Below are positions 56,037 through 64,000 of a stretch of 64,000 bases of DNA, in pieces. The position numbers and the translations under genes were made by a program. The notes beneath the pieces were generated by a model. That model ran no database searches, was not told the DNA's origin, and worked only from the letters and a program-made list of their open reading frames with translations. This DNA is from Quercus robur. Taxonomy: Eukaryota > Streptophyta > Magnoliopsida > Fagales > Fagaceae. The stretch lies in assembly GCF_932294415.1 (NCBI RefSeq), contig NC_065545.1, positions 20,157,357 to 20,221,356 of the forward strand, read 5' to 3'. Within the stretch, counting starts at the first letter, position 1, and each line of letters starts with the position of its first letter.

Positions 56037-57712
56037 ACATCGGATTGAATCGATATCGAACCAAAAATACATATATAATTACCTTATTTGTGGAAGTGTT
56101 TTTATCTTCTAAAGAAATCAAATCATCTAAATATCTTCCACGTACATGGTACCTGAGTACACCATTAATTACCAAACTGATAATTGTGTATGTGTCGGTA
56201 TCAGGCAATTTGTGATATAATGATTCTTGTCCCATTTCATCTCTTAAGATGAGACTAAACGTGTTTTCTAGTTGCCTCAACCAACTTCAACTCATCATTT
56301 TAAAGTTTGTAATTGATTGTTTTCGACTTTCAAACTACGAGGTCATGGTCTTGTGGCCTACTCTCATCTGCCCATTCTTGTGGGGATTTATTAATTCCAA
56401 ATATGAAATCTCTTATATGTATTTAGCCCCATACCCAAAAATAAAAGTTTTCTGAACTAAAAGATAGAGAGATTGAAATCACTTTTCCCCTGCTATAAAT
56501 ATAAGGGCAAAATTTTCTTCTGAACTAGGTTTCTCCAATTCATGCATGAAAATTTTAAAGACTATTCAGTATTCATATGTATTTTTTAGTTATACATGAA
56601 CATGATCACTTAATAATTATGTGACTTATTTTAAATAATTTATTTAATAAATTATGTGATTTAATAGATGTAAATAGTCTTATGAACTATTACATAATGG
56701 GTTGAGAAAGATTTTTTTCAATTAAGTTTAGAGGAAACTTTGTCCTAACTATAACTGCGTCTTGATTTCCTATATATTACAGATAATTATAATAGTACTA
56801 TATGATGAATTATCTTGAGAGCACGAAATTTATTCAATTAAGAAAGTTCTGATCGGTACTAATTACCAATAGAAAGGGAAGCAATCTCTTTTCCATTTTT
56901 TTGGGCAATAGAAAAATCTACATGAAAACATCAACGAAGGAAAACTGACAACATAACTACCAATAAGCTCTAGTAAGCCATCTCTTCATCTCTTTGACCA
57001 ATTTGGTATGATTGAACTTACCTACTTGAGAGGGCACATCCTTGAACAAGCCTCTGTGGCTGCACATGTCTATGCACATACCATTTTTTTATTAGCAAAA
57101 ATTTTTCATAGAGATTGGAATAGGCAAGTAACTATGACTTGAGAGGACATGGGGTTTTCACAAAAGAACAGAACAATAATACCTTTAAGTTAATGAGTCC
57201 GGCTAACGAGTGCTTTAGGGCATACGATGAGATAGTATTAACACAACATACTACAAACTTGATACAACTATTTTTCTATTATGACACAGGTACACTTGTC
57301 ATTTTCTTTTTTCTCAACCGCATAAAAATAAGGTTGTTTGAGTGTATTTAATGCAACCTTAGCCGATATCTAAGGCCTAAGGACACCTGTTAACAAATGG
57401 CAAAGTTAATTTATGCACACACCTTTTGTAATGACTAATGAGCATTAACAACTACTACCTCATGTCATTTTCGATTAGTCAGCTCCTCTTGGTCCGAAAG
57501 CCCAAGTGGTCCACAGGAATTGTAATGGCCACTGCACATAATACTTGGGAAGGTGTAATGTAAGAGTCCAACAAGCTCCTGATTTTTATTGGCCAATTAC
57601 CTTAATTAGGTAACCCAAATTCCTCATCTCCCTTTTTGGTTTGTAAGACATCACATCTCACCAGCATAATAATTTAATCAGATTAAATTATTGCTTTGCT
57701 CTTTAAGTTTTT
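56037..57712. repeat. segmental duplication copy B
   Basis: Direct, diverged counterpart of 47876-49600 that lacks the MITEs of copy A. It begins 184 bases after the copia element. No gene was recognised. Confidence 0.85.
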
Positions 57713-58368
57713 CATTGAATTAGTAGTACAACCACAGAGACAATAAGCAAGTTTTGTCCATAAAAGGAGAGGAATAGGAGATTCGAATTGCTGGCATTTG
57801 CCAATAAAGCCTATGTGTGGTGGCATGTTAAGTTCATTCTTCAAATCACTTTTGAGTCTACAAATTTTATTACATATATTCTTTATAAAATACATATAGC
57901 CATGAATGTGATTATTCTTTTTTATAAAAAATAATAAATAAAAATTTAAATTACTTTTACCCTTTTTTTTTTTTTTAAGAAGATAAGTTAATATAACTTT
58001 CACTTAAATAATAATAATAATTGAGCGGCGGGGCCGGGGGAGCAGAGCAATATAGAAAAGATGCCAAATATCGAAACCTTGCGTATCCATCCAATGTACA
58101 GAGGACACAGCAGAGCATCACACAACACAATTGTGTCCAACAACAGGGGAAAGTGACCCTTAAACGAACGAACGAACAAACAAACAAACAGACAAATCCA
58201 TGTATCATCTTTTAGATTTCAATTTTGTCAACCAAAATAATCTCTAAAGGATTCTCCATCAGATCCTCTTCAATCCTCACTGGGTCTGGGTGTACCTTAT
58301 TATATTCCTCAAATAAGCTTTCTTTTTTCCTTTTCTCTATCTGGGTCCTCACTTTCTTCACAACTATC
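57713..58368. other. spacer upstream of the F-box gene promoter
   Basis: AT-rich to 58020, then a GC-richer stretch (GCGGCGGGGCCGGGG at 58025) and an ACGAACGAACAAACAAAC tract (58165-58190). These may be part of the F-box gene promoter. No ORF of interest. Confidence 0.45.
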
Positions 58369-58380
58369 TATATTTATAGC
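58369..58380 (+). promoter_or_regulatory. probable TATA box of the F-box gene
   Basis: TATATTTATAGC, followed 25-35 bases later by a (TC)n tract (58405-58430) typical of plant 5' leaders. If so, transcription starts near 58400 and the leader is spliced (possible donor GTGAGT at 58447, acceptor TCAG at 58548+3000, that is 61548-61551). This is inference from sequence only. Confidence 0.5.
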
Positions 58381-59324
58381 TGGCTAGTCTATGAGGTGCC
58401 TTAACTCTCTCTCTCTCTCTCTCTCTCTCTTCCTTTTTCATACTGAGTGAGTGTATTTGATACTTTGGTTGGGTTTTATGTTTGATTTTTGTTTATGATG
58501 TTGAATTTGGAAGTTTTATTTCTCACCTCCTACGTATACTTGTTTTGGGGTTGAGATTAATGTGTTGAAATTCTGTGTCTTTCTGAGTTTTGTGTTGGTA
58601 GAAGATGAAGAAGAAAAAGTTGAATGCCCATGTAACAAGTTTTGTTATGTAGCCGGTATAATCTGTATTTCCAAAAAGTGATGTGAATTGCATTTGTTTC
58701 CTTCTTTTTCCCTAAAGGATATTTACTTCTTAGGTGATTCTATGGAAGTTATTCTTGGTTGCAGAGCCGAGTTGTTAGTTTCTAAATGGCCACTTCTTTA
58801 GTAGTTCTAAATTTGTTTCTGTTTGTTTTATTGTTATATTGGTTCACTTATCATATGGTTATTTATAAATTATAATTCTGTTTAGAATCCTGTGTTAAAC
58901 CACTTGAGCACAGCCATCATGGGTTAGAGGATATCAATTTATGTGTCCATCTTGTGCAATAAGTTTCTTTAAACATATAATATGGTTGTGGAGCTACATG
59001 CTCTCAAATGGTTTTTTATATCATGTAATGGACTGAGGCTTGATCTCTTAGAGGAGTTTCTAATACTGTTTCCACATATCTATGTTTGGGAGTGTTTGTT
59101 GTTTATCTCCCAGTCTTTCCCATGCATGTAAAACATCATATGTGAAATTCTAATATTTACCTATGAAGTAGTCCCTAAGTAGTGACACTAATGTTTGTTT
59201 CGAATAGCAAATTGATGATCTTTTGAAAACTTTATTGTACTTTTACTTTTTAGTTTTTGAAATTAAACTACTTTAATTAGAACTATAGTATTATATTATA
59301 GTTTTCGATAAATGTAAGACTAGC

Positions 59325-59770
59325 TATGCTCCACGGTACTGAATATTGGGCTGTTAAGAAGTAATATGTTCAAAAAATTAGTTTAGCTGCAATGAGAATG
59401 TTAAGATGAATAAGCGAAAATACAAGATTGGATTTGAAATAAGGAAATTTACTTAGAGATAGGGATCTCCCTTATTTATGAAAATACAAGGAAGAGTCAC
59501 TTGAGAGGGTTTGGTCATGTGCAAAGGACAGTGATTAATGCACTGGTGAGGAAGAGTAAGTTGATTTAAGTTGAGGAAATGAGAGAAGTTAGGAAGACCC
59601 AACTAATATTAGTAGTAGTAAAAAAGGACATGTCAATGAAGGAGGTAACAAAAAGTATGATTTTGAATAGAGTATAATGGCGGAAAAGAAGACATGTAAC
59701 CAATCCTTATTAGTCTATTGAGAATCATAGCTGGCCCCAAAATGTTGGAATTAAGGTTTGGTTATTGTTT
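59325..59770 (+). mobile_element. RTE-type LINE 3' fragment
   Basis: Conceptual translation, ignoring stops and shifts, recalls the C-terminus of plant RTE-clade polymerases: LHGTEYWAVK, AAMRMLR-ISENTRLD, KIQGRVT-RGFGHVQRT and EVTKSMILNRV-WRKRRHVTNPY. The 3' tail (TTAGTCTATTGAGAATCATA) recurs in SmD1 intron 2 at about 19947. Confidence 0.65.
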
Positions 59771-60969
59771 TTTTCTTATTTTCCCATGTAATTCAAAAAA
59801 AATTGAGTCTTGGCCCTTGATTGCATGCTAAAATAAATGTATGAGGTTATGTATTTTTACTCAAGTTAATATTTTTTTGAAAACACAATGATTTTATGGA
59901 TTTGGACATGAGAACCGTATAACATTTTTGAAATGGGGACTTGGTCTCAGATTCGTTAAACTTTCAAAATGTGGATACAGGATGCAGCCATATGTTGTAA
60001 TGTAAAATTTGTACATACATGTTTATTTATCCAATTTCTAGTGCTAGTTTGATTGCAGACAGACCATAGGTTGTAAAAACTCATGACACTAATAATAATG
60101 TGCAAGTTTCTTGACAAAAATGAATGAAATCTTATGATTTTGTACATTCTCTGGTACTAAAGGTGAATTCTTTTATAAGTCTCCCAATGAGTGTCAGACA
60201 CCATGTCCTCAGCTGTCAAACATGCTTTTTTTTGCTTAAGATAAGCCTACAAAATTTCGTGTAAATATCTTCAAATATCTTATTTGGATCTAGTAAAGGT
60301 TGTTCTCCACCCTATTATTATTCGATCTCACAGTCTCTAACTTATTTCAGATTCCTGATTCATTCTCATTGTGAAAGAAAATTGGATCTGTGTTGACTCA
60401 AATTCATGTCAAATTCCTTATTCGGTAAGTATGGTTTGAACATTTTTCCTTTTTGTTTGAATCTTTATATAGAAAGCCAGCCTTCCTATACTGCTCTCTT
60501 CATTGCTAGGCACAATGAGTATTAAGACCTCAAAAATTATTCTCTTTTCATCCTATCTTATGAACTTTAAGATGTATGAAGTTTCATATTTGCTTCATAA
60601 ATTAGAGGCAGGTCAATAGACTCCCATTTAACTTAAATTGATCCAGGCCATAAGCAGACCTACATCTAGATAATCCTTCTTTGGAATTTTAAGCAGCTCA
60701 GGCATACTGTAATTATAGATCTATGAAGCAGTTAATTGTCGAGGTAGATCTATGAAGATTTTTCAATTTTCTTGATTTGGCTTTGGGCATACCAACTAAT
60801 TAATTATTTTGTATTTGCTGGTGAATTCACTGTCTTTACTTTTGCACTGTTCATTATTATATGATCTCTAGGCTGGAGTATCAGAATTCAGAAGTTCTTT
60901 TCTTTTGTTTCCGGTAATTAATCAAATATTGCTTATAAGTTATAGGTTTGGGCATGCATCAGAGGGAGA

Positions 60970-60990
60970 GGGGGGGGGGGGGGGGGGGGG
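60970..60990. repeat. G21 homopolymer
   Basis: Uninterrupted run of about 21 G in the putative F-box 5'UTR intron. Two further G18 runs occur at 34040-34057 and 40953-40970. Confidence 0.93.
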
Positions 60991-61557
60991 AGACTTTGGT
61001 ACTTATTGAATATTGTGCATTGAAGCTATATTAGAACACTTTTACATTCTAATTACATAAAAGCTGGTTATTTATATTCAAGATAAAACCAAGTTCCTCT
61101 TAATGCAGGGTTAACTTGCTTTACATACAAACATGATCATTGAGATGGTAGGTAGGAAGAAAGTCTCAATTCTGAAAATAAATTGTCATTGTTAAGGCCA
61201 GCCATGCTTGATGGAATAGAATGTTGAGTAGTTGAGATACATGTCCCTAAACTGAGAATACTTCAATGCTCCTTCTTTTCATAGCTGCGGTTGTTATTAT
61301 TATTGTTAATGTTGTTTAATTTGAGGTAGAAGGGTTGTTGCGTCTTGCAGTGGCAACTTGTTAAACTTATTAAGAGGCAATGAAAGGGCCTGAAGACCCT
61401 TTTAAACTATGCTTGTTAAGTGTTCCTATATGTTGATTTTTTCACTGAAAGAAAGTGATGTGACCCATATTCACAAGTGTCCTTGAAACATGATTCCTCA
61501 ATTATTTTGTTATTAGTGTATAATCTATTAAGTTTTTCCTCTGATGATCAGAGGTCT

Positions 61558-62685
61558 ATGGCTATGGCGGTTGCACCAGTTGAGAGTATGGAATCATTGA
61601 GCAGCGATCTCTTCTATGACATATTAAGGCGTCTTGATGGTCCAACTTTGGCAAGTGCAGCTTGTTCTTGTGCAGCGTTCTGTTCCATATCAAAAGAAGA
61701 AAAATTATGGGAAAATGTGTGCTCTTCTATGTGGCCTTCAACCAATAGGGAAGACGTCAAAAGTTTAATGTCATCCATTGGTGGATTCAGAAAGTTCTAT
61801 GCAGATTGTTTTCCCCTCATTGTAAACAAAGAAGTTACTGAGCACCAATGGAACAACTATCCCGAGTACCCTGAAGAATGGACTGAGGCTGAATACTATG
61901 GTGACATGGATGAATTTGAAAGTATTTCGCCATCAGATTTTGTTTCCATTGTGGATATTAGATATAAAGATAAAACAATATGCTCAAAAGTCCTTTGGGG
62001 CATTCCAAATGCAAATGGCTTTGATGGTTGGTTCTACAACTGCCCATTTCGGATTGATCTTCTAACTTATGCAGCTAGAGATGATGAGAATGACGGTGAG
62101 GTTACACTTTCAGTATCTGATGGTCTGCCACCAATTGCATCTATGGAAAGAGAACGAAAAGATGGAAAGCTATGGCAGGAGCTTCGTGATGGACTCCGGC
62201 TTAGCTGGATTGTTGTAAATAGAAAAATAAAGCAAGCTGCTAATCTTGCTAGCTGGAGTCCTCTTGGTGGGCAAAGGCACTGGCCAACAGAAAAGGATTT
62301 TGTGTTGCGCTTTGGATCTGTCCTTCCTGCGAAAGACATTCTTCCATGTCAAGTGGTGGAATGCATCCTTAGTATGAAATTCAGAGTGATCCATACCGAG
62401 GGAGAGGACGTTCAGACAACTCTCAAATTAACCGAGCTGAGCATGCAGTTGGAAGACATGGAAGGTTCTCATGTTAATGGAAGAAACAGTTTGCTTATCC
62501 TGAAGAAAGCACTGAGCTGCCGTAGGAGCAAAAATTACAGTGAAGTCCTCGAGTCTTGTCATTTGTACTCGAAAGTGCAGAGTGAGTTAAAGGAGGAGAA
62601 GATGAGAATTGAAAGCAGGTTAGACAGAATTTTTATCCTGGGTGGCATTTCTGTATTTGTAATGTTCTGGTACATCATCTTATAA
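61558..62685 (+). CDS. F-box protein, At2g27310-like, with C-terminal membrane segment (375 aa)
   Basis: Single coding exon. Start chosen at MAMAVAPVESMESLSSDLFY because the further upstream in-frame ATG (61477) gives an odd hydrophobic leader that overlaps the probable intron acceptor. The F-box covers about residues 10-55 (LSSDLFYDILRRLDGPTLAS, AACSCAAFCSISKEEKLWEN). The rest is the conserved domain of a small plant F-box family: GGFRKFYADCFPLIVNKEV, EYPEEWTEAEYYGDMDEFES, FVSIVDIRYKDKTICSKV, GLPPIASMERERKDGKLWQE, LGGQRHWPTEKDFVLRFGSV. A hydrophobic C-terminus (FILGGISVFVMFWYIIL) suggests a tail anchor. F-box proteins recruit substrates to SCF ubiquitin ligases through SKP1; the substrate here is unknown. 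Confidence 0.94.
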   Translation: MAMAVAPVESMESLSSDLFYDILRRLDGPTLASAACSCAAFCSISKEEKLWENVCSSMWPSTNREDVKSLMSSIGGFRKFYADCFPLIVNKEVTEHQWNNYPEYPEEWTEAEYYGDMDEFESISPSDFVSIVDIRYKDKTICSKVLWGIPNANGFDGWFYNCPFRIDLLTYAARDDENDGEVTLSVSDGLPPIASMERERKDGKLWQELRDGLRLSWIVVNRKIKQAANLASWSPLGGQRHWPTEKDFVLRFGSVLPAKDILPCQVVECILSMKFRVIHTEGEDVQTTLKLTELSMQLEDMEGSHVNGRNSLLILKKALSCRRSKNYSEVLESCHLYSKVQSELKEEKMRIESRLDRIFILGGISVFVMFWYIIL

Positions 62686-64000
62686 AACAGAAAAGCCTCC
62701 ATATTAACACTGTTAGCTGAGAGTGCTCTAACAGACTTTCAATCTTTGTAACTCTTCTGATGTAAATATTCAATTTTGCTTCATGGATACTGGATTGGTC
62801 ATTTCATATCTCTTATAGTCTTACCTATGTCTTAACTATTCATTCACACCTGGATTATCTTATGCGTATCTTCCTGTACTTAATTTTCAGATTGGGTGTC
62901 AACATTACTAGTTAAAGTCTTGAAGAACATAAGTTGAAAATTCTTTTTTTTTTTTTTTTTTTCCTTTTTTTTTTCTTTTTTAAATCCAAAATAAATATTT
63001 TTGACAACTACAAAAACAATGACTATTACTGATTTTACATCTAATTGAATAGAGGTATTAATCTCTGCCATGAATTATTACAACATTTTATCTGATCTTT
63101 AGTTTCTACAAGTGGTGTATAAAAAATAAGCTGTTTATTTGACTTATTTAGCTTATGTACAACAATTTCAAAGGTTTAATTTTCCTAGGGACAATACTCG
63201 TGCTCAACTTATTTTTTAAGACCAATAAATCAATGAAAATAAGCTTCTTCCAAACGAGTAGAAATATAACATCTTTTTAATTGGATGGCACATAATTCTA
63301 CATCAACTAGCAATAACCTAGCTCCTGTTATGAATAGGAATAGTTTTGGACTTTGGCTTGAACAATATGGTCTAATAAATCCAACTCTTTTCTTTCTTGG
63401 ACACATAGAGGTGAACTTCATTTTCTCCAGACATAACTAATGGTTTGATTGGTCACTTCCTGTGTTAATGACTTGTACCAATAATATGAATTTTGTGCTT
63501 CATCTTCCACAAGGAAATTTAGCTCAAACCAAAAGGGCACGCAACCCAATTCACGAAGGTTCTCCTTTCTTTTTGACTTTTTCTTGGCTTTTTAAAAGAC
63601 TTTTAGGCTTATGAGTAAAAGACTATTATTCAAAATGTATTAAAAACATTATTCACCTGCCAATCAATTTGAAAACGCAGGAATTAATAAAAGTATGATT
63701 AGGATTTTGTAGAATTTTTAGGATAACTCTATCGTGGAATTCTTAAAAGTTAAAAGTTTACGTCCATAATGAAATGAATTGATTGGATTCTAGTATATCA
63801 TAAAAAATAAAATAAAATAAACAGATAAAATAATATTCATTAGTGTTGTTTAAGCAGAGTTATCCTAAGAACTCCAGATAATCTTGATCCAATAAGAGGT
63901 TTAGATTTTACCCACATAATCGTTATTTAAATAAATATTAACAAATATTTTTTTTTAAATTCACTTAAATTATGGATGATATAGTAAAATTTAAACTACT
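62686..64000. other. intergenic region downstream of the F-box gene
   Basis: Probable 3'UTR to about 62780, then AT-rich DNA with a poly-T/C tract (62944-62980). Nothing coding is supported to the window end. Confidence 0.5.

Larger units (their letters stand above)
58447..61551 (+). other. putative 5'UTR intron of the F-box gene
   Basis: Donor-like A/GTGAGT and acceptor-like GATGATCAG/AGGTCT frame a 3.1-kb stretch with no host coding sequence, six bases before the chosen ATG. It contains an RTE-type LINE fragment at 59325-59770 and a 21-G run at 60970-60990. Confidence 0.5.

Noticed and set aside
61477-61557. Longer start for the F-box protein
   Set aside because: The leader is not family-like and overlaps a probable splice acceptor at 61548-61551.
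1-64000. Endogenous viral (pararetrovirus) sequence, tRNA, rRNA or organelle DNA
   Set aside because: All retroelement coding regions have LTR or LINE hallmarks; no movement or coat protein, cloverleaf or organellar gene was recognised by eye.

Overview
The window is nuclear DNA of a eudicot plant. Genes are interrupted by GT-AG introns, intergenic DNA is AT-rich, and most of the sequence is retrotransposons and MITEs. Protein families (SmD1, OEP7, Ole e 1-type, basic 7S globulin-like, Cf-type LRR receptor-like protein) are typical of angiosperms. The repeat families look to me like those of woody Fagales such as oak, but that is an impression from memory.

Layout. 1-4733: Ty3/gypsy element on the minus strand, cut by the window edge, with its 5' LTR at 4051-4733. 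Its gag-pro and pol share one frame and are separated by a single UAG in a readthrough-like context. 5086-5826: related solo LTR with a perfect 5-bp target duplication. 6124-9276: AT-rich DNA with a MITE and a foldback element. 10255-11574: intact basic 7S globulin-like (aspartic-protease-fold) gene, followed by a broken partial copy. 12403-18197: full-length but decayed L1-type LINE (minus) flanked by a 13-bp target duplication. 19297-23659: four-exon SmD1 spliceosomal protein gene with a 3.8-kb intron. 25664-27331: two-exon Ole e 1-like secreted protein gene. 28681-29738: Myb/SANT-like gene or pseudogene with one in-frame stop. 32761-32988: single-exon OEP7. 34030-34802: short LINE copy with an internal inversion and an 11-bp target duplication (twin-priming signature). 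35366-38399: 5'-truncated LRR receptor-like pseudogene carrying a 259-bp Mutator-type MITE. 39110-47382: second LINE of the same size class (plus), split by a 2.48-kb LTR-like insertion that holds an array of short hairpin repeats. 47876-49600 and 56037-57712: two diverged direct copies of a non-coding segment on either side of a Ty1/copia element (50524-55853) with nearly identical LTRs. 61558-62685: F-box protein gene, probably with a 3.1-kb 5'UTR intron.

Intact host genes are therefore few: globulin-like, SmD1, Ole e 1-like, OEP7 and F-box. They are unrelated in function and not co-ordinated. The rest is a nested record of transposition. Several target-site duplications, and one empty site in a paralogous segment, let the order of insertion be read directly.

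The most unusual signals are: the gypsy UAG-CARYYA stop with a perfect 9-bp stem eight bases downstream; the inverted LINE copy; the hairpin-repeat array; and the copia element whose four nonsense codons are all explicable as C-to-T or G-to-A changes. I found no tRNA, rRNA or CRISPR array.
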